Shown in pieces: positions 1 through 8,687 of a DNA stretch of 64,000 nucleotides. Position 1 is the first letter of the stretch; every line of letters begins with the position of its first letter. Source of the DNA: Bacteroidia bacterium (GTDB lineage Bacteria > Bacteroidota > Bacteroidia > Flavobacteriales > Flavobacteriaceae). Made by a program: the position numbers and the translations under genes. The notes under the pieces are model-generated. The model made no database searches and was not told where the DNA came from. It saw only the letters and a program-made list of their open reading frames with translations. The stretch spans positions 62,001-126,000 of the forward strand of contig JAUIFO010000007.1 of NCBI GenBank assembly GCA_030430385.1, read 5' to 3'.

Positions 1-2
1 TT

Positions 3-515
3 GAAGTTAGAGATGGAGGGATTTTACTTACTTCAGATCAAAATATGATGCTACTTGATTGGCAAGGTGAAACATCTTGGCATGAATATTACAGAGCTCC
101 TGGAAAAAGTGCTTTTGGAGCAATTTTGGCTGGAGTAACAGCAGTAGCAGCAGCTACAACAGCAGCAGCTTCATACAATGCAGCTAACCAAAACAGAAAT
201 CGTTTAGGTCAATACACAAGCAGAGGTCAGCGTTATGCCGACTTAGGAGATGGTATGGCAGCGGCTGCAGGTGCTTCTATAGCAGAAATGTTGAAGCGAT
301 TTAAAGCAACTTCTGCTACAGAAAATGCGCAGTTTATCTTGACTAAACTTGATGATGGCGTTGGTTTAGTAAAATTAAATAAGGATACAGGTGCCTTGGA
401 AAAGGAAATCGTATTAAAAGATAAAAAGCCTGAATATGAGGTAGATGAATTTGGAGGCTACCTATATTACAAAGCAAATGACAAGACCATATATACCTAC
501 GATCTTAATAAATAA
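3..515 (+). CDS. C-terminal part of a PQQ-like beta-propeller protein (5' end outside window)
   Basis: The reading frame is already open at base 3, before the first ATG at 45, so this is the tail of a longer gene cut by the window edge. The last ~50 residues read like propeller blades (NKDTGALEKEIVL, then GGYLYYKANDKTIYTYDL), typical of PQQ/WD-like repeat proteins. Between two blade-like parts lies an alanine-rich stretch (about residues 40-90 of the visible part: repeated AAA, then a polar NQNRNRLGQYTSRGQRYAD loop) that could be a helical insertion or a membrane-inserting hairpin. No catalytic motif is visible. The family call comes from the blade pattern only; the function is unknown. Two terminator-like hairpins follow. 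Confidence 0.6.
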   Translation, partial: EVRDGGILLTSDQNMMLLDWQGETSWHEYYRAPGKSAFGAILAGVTAVAAATTAAASYNAANQNRNRLGQYTSRGQRYADLGDGMAAAAGASIAEMLKRFKATSATENAQFILTKLDDGVGLVKLNKDTGALEKEIVLKDKKPEYEVDEFGGYLYYKANDKTIYTYDLNK

Positions 516-534
516 ATCTTGTTGTTGAGATTAT

Positions 535-575
535 GATTAGGCGTAATATTTGTAGGATTACGCTTAATCTTTTTT
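535..575 (+). terminator. Rho-independent terminator after the propeller gene
   Basis: A 13-nt arm (535-547) pairs with 557-569 through a 9-nt loop, with one G-U wobble, and is followed directly by six T (570-575). It lies 20 bp past the stop codon at 515. Confidence 0.8.
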
Positions 576-653
576 AATTGCAACTTGTCGAAAAAAAAAG
601 AGCACAAACTCATTATGTTATATATTCGTTTTGCTATTAATCAATTTTTTAAG

Positions 654-709
654 AAAGCATCAGAAAATTTTGTTGTTCCAAAAAACAACGCAATTCTGAT
701 GCTTTTTTT
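654..709 (+). terminator. Second terminator-like hairpin just before the kinase start
   Basis: AAAGCATCAGAA (654-665) pairs perfectly with TTCTGATGCTTT (694-705). An inner TTGTTG/CAACAA-like pairing extends the stem, and a T-run follows to 709. It ends only 10 bp before the ATG at 720, so it is either the end of a short upstream transcript or an attenuator in the leader of the kinase gene. It also argues against the in-frame TTG at 585 as the kinase start. Confidence 0.6.
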
Positions 710-719
710 ATGTTTTAAA

Positions 720-2663
720 ATGAATGTTTTGCGTTTTCTTTCCTGTATTGTGTTTTTTATTTCGTCTATTACGTTTTCACAAAACTTAGACAGTCTTCTA
801 ACTGTAGCACGTCAAACTAAAGACGATTCTACCAAACTGCGACAGTTAAACAAAATCGCGTTTAGTTATATTTTTAACGATGCCGACAAAGCTGTAGAAA
901 TCATTAAAGAAGGAAAACAGCTCGCTAAAGCCAAGGATTTTAATTTCAGTTTGGCTGAACTAACCAATACACATGGTATTTATATGGATGTGACTGGACA
1001 GTCAGATTCAGCAAATTACTACTTCAATAAAGCTTTAAAACTTAGTCGTGATCACAACTTTCAATCTATTGAAGTTATGTGTGTCAATAACCTAGGAATG
1101 TTTCATTGGAACCGATTTGAGTTAGATGAAGCCTTGACATACTTTTTTGATGCTCTTAAAATGAACGATATTGATGGTTCTCCTAAAGGAGAGAGCGTCT
1201 ATTTAAACAATATAGGCTTAATCTACCAAGAGATGAGTTTATTTGAAAAAGCGTTAGAATACCACGAACGTGCCTATGCAATAAGAGACTCACTGGATCT
1301 CAAAAAAGATAAATCTAGCTCATTGAATAATATTGGTATTAATTTGAGAGAACTTGGTCGTTTAGAAGAGTCTATTGCTGCCTATAAAAAAGGAATAGAC
1401 ATTGCTAAGAGCTCTAACAATCTTATCGATTATTATAAAATGTTGGACAATCTAGCTAATGCTTACAATGATGATGGACAACTGGAACTAGCCATTAGCT
1501 ATTATCTCAAAGCTTTAGATAAACCTGAAGATCTCAACATAGATGAGAAAAGTGAAATTTGGGTTTATAGCAACTTAACATCATTGCATAATCAAATCAA
1601 TGAGCCAAGAAAGGCATTGCAATATGCGAATAAAGGATTTGATCTCATTAAGAAATATCCTCATGTAGAAGGTAAATCTGCTGAATTGAATTTGCACACT
1701 GCTGAAAGCTATTACATGCTTAGGCAATATAATAAAGCAAGAGCCTATACCAATAAGTTTATAACGTTAACAGACTCTGTGTTTTCTGAAAAAAATGCAA
1801 AAGCGGTTGCAGATCTAGAGGTCAAATACGATACAGAAAAAAAGGAAAAAGAAATCTTGTTGCAACGTGCCGAATTAGCCGAACAAGAATTGGTCATCCA
1901 AAGTAAGAATTATCAAATTTATGGTATCATAGGTTTGGCATTAATTCTAGGACTTATTGGGTATTTGTTTTACAATCAACAAAAATTGAAAAACAAACAA
2001 CTTCTAAAAGAGAACGAACTTAAAGACGCGCTTATAAAAATTGAAACTCAAAACAGACTTCAGGAGCAACGACTCAGAATATCAAGAGATCTGCATGATA
2101 ATATTGGTGCACAATTAACTTTTATTATTTCGTCTATTGATAACTTAAAGTATGGTTTCGATATAAAGGATGAAACTCTTAAAACGAAATTAGATTCCAT
2201 TAGTGCGTTTACTTCAGAAACTATTTACGAGCTACGTGATACCATTTGGGCGATGAACAAAAATGAAATTTCATTTGAAGATCTTCAGTCTAGAATATCT
2301 AACTATATAGATAAAGCGCATCTTTATGATGATCACACCTCCTTTAATTTCGACGTTGATTCGAGAATAAATCTTAATAAAACATTTACTTCAATTGATG
2401 GTATGAATATCCATCGCATTATTCAAGAAGCAATTCATAATAGTCTTAAACATGCTAATGCTAGTGAGATTAGTGTTCGTATTGAACCTCTTGATGAACG
2501 GTTGAAAATTTCTATTGTAGATAATGGTGTAGGCTACCAATCGCAAACTGTTAAAAGAGGAAACGGACTCAGTAATATGAAAAAACGCGCTATTGCACTA
2601 GGTGGAGAAATCACATTTATCTCTAATGAAACAGATGGGACTCAGGTTATCTTGAAAGTGTAA
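720..2663 (+). CDS. TPR-containing sensor histidine kinase, HisKA_3 (NarL-partner) type
   Basis: This 647-residue kinase has an N-terminal signal sequence (MNVLRFLSCIVFFISS), a run of tetratricopeptide repeats (about 30-340), a coiled coil, one membrane helix (about 398-419), then a HisKA_3 dimerisation domain with the RDLHDNIGAQ motif (phospho-acceptor His459) and a HATPase_c domain (N-box NSLKHA, G-box DNGVGYQ, GNGLSNMKKRA). The TPR part probably lies in the periplasm. I chose the ATG at 720 because it starts a clean signal peptide; a TTG at 585 would put 45 unusual residues and a terminator hairpin in front. The next gene is a close paralogue, and a LuxR-type response regulator follows, so the three form a likely signalling unit. 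The signal sensed is unknown. Confidence 0.9.
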   Translation: MNVLRFLSCIVFFISSITFSQNLDSLLTVARQTKDDSTKLRQLNKIAFSYIFNDADKAVEIIKEGKQLAKAKDFNFSLAELTNTHGIYMDVTGQSDSANYYFNKALKLSRDHNFQSIEVMCVNNLGMFHWNRFELDEALTYFFDALKMNDIDGSPKGESVYLNNIGLIYQEMSLFEKALEYHERAYAIRDSLDLKKDKSSSLNNIGINLRELGRLEESIAAYKKGIDIAKSSNNLIDYYKMLDNLANAYNDDGQLELAISYYLKALDKPEDLNIDEKSEIWVYSNLTSLHNQINEPRKALQYANKGFDLIKKYPHVEGKSAELNLHTAESYYMLRQYNKARAYTNKFITLTDSVFSEKNAKAVADLEVKYDTEKKEKEILLQRAELAEQELVIQSKNYQIYGIIGLALILGLIGYLFYNQQKLKNKQLLKENELKDALIKIETQNRLQEQRLRISRDLHDNIGAQLTFIISSIDNLKYGFDIKDETLKTKLDSISAFTSETIYELRDTIWAMNKNEISFEDLQSRISNYIDKAHLYDDHTSFNFDVDSRINLNKTFTSIDGMNIHRIIQEAIHNSLKHANASEISVRIEPLDERLKISIVDNGVGYQSQTVKRGNGLSNMKKRAIALGGEITFISNETDGTQVILKV

Positions 2664-2711
2664 TTTTTCAGGAAAGTTGTATCTTTTACTTCGCTTTTAA
2701 TCCCCTTAATT

Positions 2712-4595
2712 ATGAACAAGAATATTGTTGTTTGTTGCTTTATGTTTTTTTTATTGAATGTAGTTGCTCAAGAAGATCCTTTGGTTCTTAACGACTCTGC
2801 AATGTCATTGTATAAGAACGATCCTCAAGAGGCTGTAACAATTTTAGAAAAAGCATTAGAACTTTCTGAAGCTAATAACAATGATTTTCACATATTCAAA
2901 TCGAAAAATAACCTTGGTATTGTCTATAGAGATTTAGGGCGTTTTGAAGAAGCAAAAGTATTGTCTACAGAAGCCTTAGCAACCACAGATTCTATTGTAA
3001 AAGCTTCAGCATATAATAATATTGGTGTGATCAATAGAAACCTTGCGTTGTATGATGATGCCATTTCTAACTATTTAAATGCATTAAACATTTATATGGC
3101 AAAAGAAATGCCTAAAGAAATGGCAACGGTTTATAATAGTATAGGTATTGTATATAGTTACAATGGTATTAACGAAAAAGCCATTGAATATCATTTAAAA
3201 GCCAAAGCTATTTTTGAAACGCTAAACAATAAAAAAGGAATTTCCGAAGTCTACAATAACATTGCTATAATTTATGCTAACGATGGCGACCTTAATAAAG
3301 CACTCGATTATTTTAAATATTCTCTTGAGATCGAAGAAGCACTTGATGATAAAAAAGGAATAGCAGAATCTGTTAATAATGTTGGAGCGGTGTATTATTA
3401 TTTAGAAGAAGTAGACTCTGCCTTAATTTATTTTAGACGCTCTTTAGCCATTGAAAAATTGATTGGTGACGAATCTGGAATCGCAGCTAGTTATAACAAT
3501 CTCGCCAATACTTTAATTAGCACTGGAAGAGTAAACGGAGCCAAGCAACTTATAGATAGTGCTATGTATTTTGCAAAAAAATCTAAAGCTACTCTCGATA
3601 GGGAAATTGCGCTCGAAAATTACTCAATGTATTATGAAGCTAGAAATGAAGACAAAAAAGCCTTGAGTTATTTCAAAGAACTTGTCAAGTTGAGAGATAG
3701 TTTATTTAACATTGAAACCAACGAAAAAATATCGCAACTAGAAATAGAATTTCAAACCGAAAAAAAGGAAAAAGAAATCTTAAGTCAGCGTGCAGACCTA
3801 GCCGAACAAGAGTTAGAGCTTAATCAAAAAAACACGCAGCTTTTAGGATTGGGAATTCTAGCGCTTGTTTTAACCCTTTTAGGCTATCTTTTTTATAATC
3901 AACAGCGCTTAAAAAACAAACAATTAAAAAAAGAAACTGAATTAAAGGAGGCGCTTTTAAAAATTGAAACACAAAGTAGATTACAGGATCAGCGACTCAG
4001 AATTTCTAGAGACTTACATGATAATATTGGTGCGCAGCTTACCTTTATTATTTCATCTTTAGACAATTTGAAATACGGTTTTAAACTTCCTGAGAAACTT
4101 GCAGGTAAACTAAAGCATATTAGTGAGTTTACGACCACAACTATTTATGAATTACGGGATACCATTTGGGCAATGAACAAAAACGAAATTAGTTTGGAAG
4201 ACTTGCAATCTCGAATATCAAATTATATTGAAAAAGCAGACAAAGCTTCAGATAGTATAAGTCTAAAATTCAATTCTAACATTCAGGATCTAGAAGCTTA
4301 TAAGTTGTCATCAGTTCAAGGGATGAACGTGTATCGCATCATTCAGGAAGCTATGAATAATGCGCTTAAATATGCTGAACCAAATGCTATAGTTATTGAT
4401 TTGAATGCTGAAACAGATGGTTTGAAAATTACAATTACAGATGATGGAAAAGGCTTCAACGTAAATGAGGTAGCCTTAGGAAACGGACTTAATAATATGA
4501 AAAAGCGTGCTTCTGAAATAGGAGGTGATTTGACCATTAATTCTCAATTAGATGAAGGGACATCTATAGCGCTTCAACTTAAAACAGATAAGTAA
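2712..4595 (+). CDS. TPR-containing sensor histidine kinase, paralogue of the preceding kinase
   Basis: A 627-residue protein with the same plan as its neighbour: signal peptide (MNKNIVVCCFMFFLLNVVAQ), TPR repeats (about 25-320), coiled coil, one membrane helix (about 376-396), HisKA_3 domain with RDLHDNIGAQ (His436) and HATPase_c domain (NNALKYA, DDGKGFN, GNGLNNMKKRA). The stretch from the coiled coil through the DHp helix is nearly identical to the first kinase (EKKEKEIL, RLRISRDLHDNIGAQLTFII), which points to tandem gene duplication; the TPR sensors have diverged more. It starts 48 bp after the first kinase stops and lies 68 bp before the response regulator. Hetero-oligomers of the two kinases are possible but not shown. 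Confidence 0.9.
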   Translation: MNKNIVVCCFMFFLLNVVAQEDPLVLNDSAMSLYKNDPQEAVTILEKALELSEANNNDFHIFKSKNNLGIVYRDLGRFEEAKVLSTEALATTDSIVKASAYNNIGVINRNLALYDDAISNYLNALNIYMAKEMPKEMATVYNSIGIVYSYNGINEKAIEYHLKAKAIFETLNNKKGISEVYNNIAIIYANDGDLNKALDYFKYSLEIEEALDDKKGIAESVNNVGAVYYYLEEVDSALIYFRRSLAIEKLIGDESGIAASYNNLANTLISTGRVNGAKQLIDSAMYFAKKSKATLDREIALENYSMYYEARNEDKKALSYFKELVKLRDSLFNIETNEKISQLEIEFQTEKKEKEILSQRADLAEQELELNQKNTQLLGLGILALVLTLLGYLFYNQQRLKNKQLKKETELKEALLKIETQSRLQDQRLRISRDLHDNIGAQLTFIISSLDNLKYGFKLPEKLAGKLKHISEFTTTTIYELRDTIWAMNKNEISLEDLQSRISNYIEKADKASDSISLKFNSNIQDLEAYKLSSVQGMNVYRIIQEAMNNALKYAEPNAIVIDLNAETDGLKITITDDGKGFNVNEVALGNGLNNMKKRASEIGGDLTINSQLDEGTSIALQLKTDK

Positions 4596-4663
4596 TATAC
4601 GACAAATGACGTATAGCGTTTCGCATAGTAATTTGTAACTTTTCATTCAGAAAATTAAATGAT

Positions 4664-5314
4664 ATGAATATTAAAATAGCCATCGTTGATGATAATGCGT
4701 TTTTAATTAACGCAGTTAAAGAGAAACTGTCCTTTTTTGAAGAGTTTAGTATTAAATTTTCGGCAATGAATGGTACCGATTTGCTAACTCAATTAGAAGG
4801 GAGTCATAACCTTGATCTTATTTTAATGGATATTGAAATGCCAGTACTTAATGGTATTGAAGCGACCGAAATCGTAAAACAAAAATATCCTCATATTAAA
4901 ATTATTATGCTTACTGTGTTTGATAATGATGAGAATATTTTTAACGCTATCAAAGCTGGAGCAGATGGTTATTTGTTAAAAGAAATTAATGCCAAAGACC
5001 TTCATGATGGTATTATTGAAACACTTAATGGAGGTGCAGCAATGAATCCTTCAATAGCCTTAAAAACCTTGAAACTTCTCAGAAATCCTATGAGTATCGA
5101 AAACGAAAAGGATAAGGAAGATATCAAATTAACCAACAGAGAAACCGAAGTTTTAGAGCATTTGAGTAAAGGATTAAACTATGTTCAAATTGCTGAAAAT
5201 TTAATTGTTTCAAAGGGAACGGTTAGAAAGCATATTGAAAATATCTACCGAAAACTACAAGTTCATAATAAGTTAGAAGCCGTTCAAAAAGCGAAGCGTA
5301 ATAACCTTATTTAA
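4664..5314 (+). CDS. LuxR/NarL-family response regulator
   Basis: A 216-residue two-domain regulator. The receiver domain (1-120) has the acidic pair Asp9/Asp10, phospho-acceptor Asp56 (LILMDIEMP), Thr84 and Lys106. The C-terminal LuxR-type helix-turn-helix (about 150-210) carries LTNRETEVLEHLSKG and the recognition helix region VSKGTVRKHIENIYRKL. HisKA_3 kinases normally pair with this class, so the two kinases directly upstream are its probable partners. Its stop overlaps the stop of the convergent coaD gene by 8 bp. Target genes are not evident from the sequence. Confidence 0.93.
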   Translation: MNIKIAIVDDNAFLINAVKEKLSFFEEFSIKFSAMNGTDLLTQLEGSHNLDLILMDIEMPVLNGIEATEIVKQKYPHIKIIMLTVFDNDENIFNAIKAGADGYLLKEINAKDLHDGIIETLNGGAAMNPSIALKTLKLLRNPMSIENEKDKEDIKLTNRETEVLEHLSKGLNYVQIAENLIVSKGTVRKHIENIYRKLQVHNKLEAVQKAKRNNLI

Positions 5315-5762
5315 CCCGAACACTATCTGGCACTAACTTGGTGTAATCACCATTATTTCGTATTACATCTCGAACAATAGAAGACGAGATATACGATGTG
5401 CTTGCTGCAGTAAGTAAAAATACAGTTTCAATAGGAGCGAGGTCTCTATTGGTATGCGCAATAGCTTTTTCAAATTCAAAATCGGCAGGATTTCTTAGTC
5501 CGCGTAATATAAATTTCACATCATTCTTCATACAGAAATCCACTGTTAAGCCTTCATAACTAACAACCTTTACCTTAGGTTCATTGGCAAAAGCATCACT
5601 AATAAACTGCTGACGTGCTTCCAAAGAGAACATGTACTTTTTATCGGCATTAATACCAATGGCCACAATGACTTCATCAAAAAGTGTAATGCTTCGTTTG
5701 ATGATATCGTAATGTCCTAAAGTGATTGGGTCAAATGAACCTGGAAAAATAGCACGTTTCAT
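5307..5762 (-). CDS. coaD: Phosphopantetheine adenylyltransferase (CoA biosynthesis)
   Basis: CoaD transfers AMP from ATP to 4'-phosphopantetheine, the penultimate step of coenzyme A synthesis, in the cytoplasm. The 151-residue product has the full set of family motifs: N-terminal GSFDPITLGH (the nucleotidyltransferase (T/H)xGH signature), RGLRNPADFEFE in the middle, and TSYISSSIVRDV (the ISSS/T motif) near the C-terminus. Length is normal. It runs towards the response regulator and overlaps its stop by 8 bp. A TATCTTTG -7 box lies about 45 bp upstream, so it can be transcribed independently of ddl. Confidence 0.97.
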   Translation of the reverse strand: MKRAIFPGSFDPITLGHYDIIKRSITLFDEVIVAIGINADKKYMFSLEARQQFISDAFANEPKVKVVSYEGLTVDFCMKNDVKFILRGLRNPADFEFEKAIAHTNRDLAPIETVFLLTAASTSYISSSIVRDVIRNNGDYTKLVPDSVRVK

Positions 5763-5807
5763 GATACTGTATTAAGGTTTTATCCACGAGGTGAATATTA
5801 TTTTATT

Positions 5808-5815
5808 CAAAGATA
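5808..5815 (-). promoter_or_regulatory. -7 box (TATCTTTG) of the coaD promoter
   Basis: On the minus strand the sequence reads TATCTTTG, an exact fit to the Bacteroidetes TAnnTTTG -7 consensus, 45 bp upstream of the coaD ATG. A clear -33 TTG is not seen at the expected distance. Confidence 0.55.
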
Positions 5816-5828
5816 AGCATTTGGAAAA

Positions 5829-5854
5829 TTCTGCATCAGTTACGATAATGCAGA
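5829..5854 (-). terminator. Possible weak terminator downstream of ddl
   Basis: TCTGCAT and ATGCAGA arms form a 7-bp stem with an 11-nt loop. On the minus strand it is followed by ATTTT. It sits 13 bp past the ddl stop. The T-tract is short, so it could equally be a dispersed palindrome. Confidence 0.4.
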
Positions 5855-5866
5855 GGGTTCAAAACG

Positions 5867-6841
5867 CTACTTAAGCGCTTCTTCAATGGCATTAGAAAAT
5901 AAAGCGCTTAGGCTAATTCCAGCTTCAGCAGCTTGTTGAGGTAAAATACTTGCTCTGGTTAAACCAGGAATGGTATTCACTTCCAATAAATGAGGTTCAC
6001 CATTTTTAAAGATGTATTCACTTCTGCTAAACCCTTTCAGATTTAAAACCTCATAAACCTTCTTAGCTATAATGCTTACCTTTTCAGCTTGAGATTCACT
6101 AATTCTTGCAGGAGTAATTTCTTGAGATTCGCCTAAATATTTTGCTTTGTAATCAAAAAAATCATTGTCTGATACAATTTCAGTAATCGGTAAAACTTTA
6201 ATCTCGCCTTGATAAGTAATAACACCAACAGAAACTTCAGTGCCATCTAAAAACGATTCGATAATCACTTCGTTATCTTCTTTAAAAGCAACATCTAATG
6301 CACTCGCTAATGCGTCTTTTTCATAAACTTTACTTATTCCAAAACTGCTTCCTGCGCGATTAGCCTTCACAAAGCAAGGTAATCCAACCTTTTCAACAAT
6401 GAGATCTTCGTTGATTACATCACCTTGATTCACATAATATGAAGTTGCTGTTTTTATACCATAAGGTTTTAAAGTGCTTAAGCAATCTCTTTTATTAAAA
6501 GTAAGCGCAGCCTCATACATTCCGCAACTTGTGTGAGGCATTCCTAATAATTCGAAATACCCTTGCATAAATCCGTCTTCACCAGGAGAACCATGAATGG
6601 CATTGAATACGCAATCAAAATTTAGTTTGGTATTGTTTAAAGTAACCGAAAAGTCATTTTTATCAATCTCTTGTTCAACATTGTCATCATCCACAAGAAC
6701 CCATTTATTTTTAAAAATATGAATGCGATAAGCATTGTATTTGTCTTGATCAAGTGTTTCATAAACCACTTGACCACTTTGAAGAGAGATTTCATATTCG
6801 CTAGAATAGCCTCCCATTATAATGGCAATATTTTTTTTCAT
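5867..6841 (-). CDS. ddl: D-alanine--D-alanine ligase
   Basis: Ddl joins two D-alanines with ATP to supply the end of the peptidoglycan stem peptide. The 324-residue protein starts MKKNIAIIMGGYSSEYEISL (the N-terminal GG-S-E-x-S motif) and has the ATP-grasp region with AIHGSPGEDG, FVKANRAGSSFGISKV, DGTEVSVGV and the C-terminal EVNTIPGLTRASILPQQA that holds the metal and substrate ligands. The ATG at 6841 fits the family start; an upstream in-frame start would add 13 residues unlike the family. It forms, with coaD, the PASTA protein and rluD, a cluster I know to be common in Flavobacteriaceae, and is transcribed divergently from the PASTA gene. Confidence 0.97.
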   Translation of the reverse strand: MKKNIAIIMGGYSSEYEISLQSGQVVYETLDQDKYNAYRIHIFKNKWVLVDDDNVEQEIDKNDFSVTLNNTKLNFDCVFNAIHGSPGEDGFMQGYFELLGMPHTSCGMYEAALTFNKRDCLSTLKPYGIKTATSYYVNQGDVINEDLIVEKVGLPCFVKANRAGSSFGISKVYEKDALASALDVAFKEDNEVIIESFLDGTEVSVGVITYQGEIKVLPITEIVSDNDFFDYKAKYLGESQEITPARISESQAEKVSIIAKKVYEVLNLKGFSRSEYIFKNGEPHLLEVNTIPGLTRASILPQQAAEAGISLSALFSNAIEEALK

Positions 6842-6965
6842 TTTAAATGTAATGCTTAGGATCTTTTTATCAGATCTCAACGTATCTAATGTAAATAATA
6901 ATTAGTTGCGTTATCAGTTAAGCTAAAATACCAAATAAACCCTTAAGTAAACCTTTTCATTTTTA

Positions 6966-6973
6966 TATATTTG
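6966..6973 (+). promoter_or_regulatory. -7 box (TATATTTG) before the PASTA gene
   Basis: TATATTTG matches the Bacteroidetes TAnnTTTG -7 element and ends 19 bp before the ATG at 6993. No good -33 TTTG is found 19-21 bp upstream. Confidence 0.5.
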
Positions 6974-6992
6974 TCAACAGCTATTCAATGTT

Positions 6993-7553
6993 ATGAGTTT
7001 AATTCATTTTTTTAGAAGTAAAATATTTTTGAAGCAACTTGGTCTTGCTATTGTTGCTTTAATTATTCTAATATTTATAGGAAAATGGTATTTAAAGACG
7101 ACCACGAACCATGGTGAATTTGTCACAGTGCCTGATCTAAAAGGAAAAACCATTGAAACTGCGAAGATCGAACTCAATGACAATGATTTGGTTATGGAAA
7201 TACAGGACTCTGCTAATTTCAATCCGAATTATCCTAAATTTTCTGTTATTGAACAATATCCTGTTGCAGGTAGCCAAGTAAAAGAAGACCGAAAGATCTA
7301 TCTAATCTTAAATCCGTCAGGGTTCAGAAAAGTCGCTGTACCAAATATTGTTAGACGTACATTTAGACAGGCAAAACCAACTTTAGAAGCACTTGGCTTT
7401 GAGGTTGGTAATATTACTTATGCAGATGATATTGGTAAGGACGAGGTGTTGTCAATAAAACATAAAGGCCAATCTATTAAAGCTGGTGATATGTTGCCAT
7501 TAACGTCTAAAATTGATCTAGTACTTGGTAATGGTAAGCGCTCTTCAAAATAA
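6993..7553 (+). CDS. Membrane-anchored PASTA-domain protein
   Basis: A 186-residue protein with a short cytoplasmic N-terminus, one membrane helix (about 15-32: LGLAIVALIILIFIGKWY), then PASTA-type repeats (about 42-110 and 112-180: VPDLKGKTIETAKIELNDNDL, VAVPNIVRRTFRQAKPTLEALGF). PASTA domains bind peptidoglycan fragments or stem peptides in other bacteria; here no kinase or transpeptidase domain is attached, so it may be a cell-wall adaptor. It lies next to ddl and its stop TAA abuts the rluD ATG with no gap, so the two genes are almost certainly co-transcribed. Confidence 0.88.
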   Translation: MSLIHFFRSKIFLKQLGLAIVALIILIFIGKWYLKTTTNHGEFVTVPDLKGKTIETAKIELNDNDLVMEIQDSANFNPNYPKFSVIEQYPVAGSQVKEDRKIYLILNPSGFRKVAVPNIVRRTFRQAKPTLEALGFEVGNITYADDIGKDEVLSIKHKGQSIKAGDMLPLTSKIDLVLGNGKRSSK

Positions 7554-8588
7554 ATGAAAACTCCAGAATTACCTCAAGACCATAATGATGATGACTTATA
7601 TGAGCATCATTCGTTTACTGTAGATAAAGGGCAAGCACCTTTGCGCATTGATAAATATTTAATGAATCGTATTGAAAATGCAACACGCAATAAAATTCAA
7701 ACGGCAGCCAAAGATGGAAGTATTTATGTAAATGATTCGCCTGTAAAATCTAATTATAAGGTAAAGCCATTTGATGAAATACGTGTGCTGTTTGAGCATC
7801 CTCCTTATGAGTATTTATTAACACCTGAGGATATTCCACTTGATATTGTTTTTGAAGATGACGAATTATTAGTCGTGAATAAGCCAGCAGGAATGGTTGT
7901 GCATCCAGGTCATGGAAATTATTCTGGTACATTGATCAACGCACTCATTTGTCACTTTGATAATTTACCAAACAACAGTAGTGATCGTCCAGGTTTAGTG
8001 CATCGTATTGATAAGGATACGAGCGGATTGTTAGTGATTGCTAAGACTGAACAAAGCATGACGCATTTATCGAAACAGTTTTTTGATAAATCTAGTGAAC
8101 GAGAATATGTTGCTTTAGTTTGGGGAAATATTGAAGCTGATGAAGGTACGGTTGAAGGTCATATAGGGAGACATCCTAAAAACCGTTTACAAAATACTGT
8201 TTTTGAAGGCGATGAAGAACACAAAGGAAAACCAGCAGTAACACATTACAAAGTGATTGAACGTCTTGGTTATGTCACTTTAGTGTCCTGTAAATTAGAA
8301 ACAGGTCGCACACATCAAATTCGCGTTCATATGAAACATATTGGACATACGTTGTTTAATGACGAACGTTATGGAGGAGAACGCATTTTAAAAGGAACCA
8401 CGTTTTCAAAATACAAACAGTTTGTTGAAAATTGCTTTAAAGTTTTACCAAGACAAGCCTTACATGCTAAAACACTAGGTTTTGTCCATCCTAAAACAGG
8501 AGAAACTATGCGTTTTGATTCTGAAATTCCAGATGACATGCAACAATGTATTGAGAAATGGCGCCACTACGCTAAGCATCAAAAATGA
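7554..8588 (+). CDS. rluD: RluD-type 23S rRNA pseudouridine synthase
   Basis: Converts uridines to pseudouridine in 23S rRNA helix 69 if it is a true RluD. The 344-residue product has an N-terminal S4 RNA-binding domain (about 25-85: LRIDKYLMNRIENATRNKIQ) and the RluA-family catalytic domain with the motif HRIDKDTSGL, in which Asp153 is the expected catalytic aspartate, followed by TGRTHQIRVHMKHIGHTLFND. The start directly abuts the PASTA stop codon. The call to RluD rather than RluC or another RluA-family member rests on the S4 domain, size and gene context. Confidence 0.9.
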   Translation: MKTPELPQDHNDDDLYEHHSFTVDKGQAPLRIDKYLMNRIENATRNKIQTAAKDGSIYVNDSPVKSNYKVKPFDEIRVLFEHPPYEYLLTPEDIPLDIVFEDDELLVVNKPAGMVVHPGHGNYSGTLINALICHFDNLPNNSSDRPGLVHRIDKDTSGLLVIAKTEQSMTHLSKQFFDKSSEREYVALVWGNIEADEGTVEGHIGRHPKNRLQNTVFEGDEEHKGKPAVTHYKVIERLGYVTLVSCKLETGRTHQIRVHMKHIGHTLFNDERYGGERILKGTTFSKYKQFVENCFKVLPRQALHAKTLGFVHPKTGETMRFDSEIPDDMQQCIEKWRHYAKHQK

Positions 8589-8633
8589 TATTTATATTAC
8601 TTATTGTACGATAGATAATAAGAACGACATCAG

Positions 8634-8664
8634 TTGATAATTCGCTTATCTAATTGTAACTTTG
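8634..8664 (+). promoter_or_regulatory. Housekeeping-type promoter of yaaA (TTG-N20-TAACTTTG)
   Basis: A -33 TTG (8634-8636) and a -7 TAACTTTG (8657-8664) are separated by 20 nt, the normal spacing for the Bacteroidetes primary sigma factor. Transcription would start near 8670, which leaves the ATG at 8688 as the first usable start. Confidence 0.75.
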
Positions 8665-8687
8665 AGATAAGAAAAACTAATAGAAAT

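Noticed and set aside
585..719. N-terminal extension of the first histidine kinase from a TTG at 585
   Set aside because: It would place 45 residues and a terminator hairpin before a normal signal peptide; the ATG at 720 is the better start.
8634..8687. Longer start for yaaA at 8634
   Set aside because: The stretch is the promoter itself (TTG-N20-TAACTTTG), so it is not transcribed as coding sequence.
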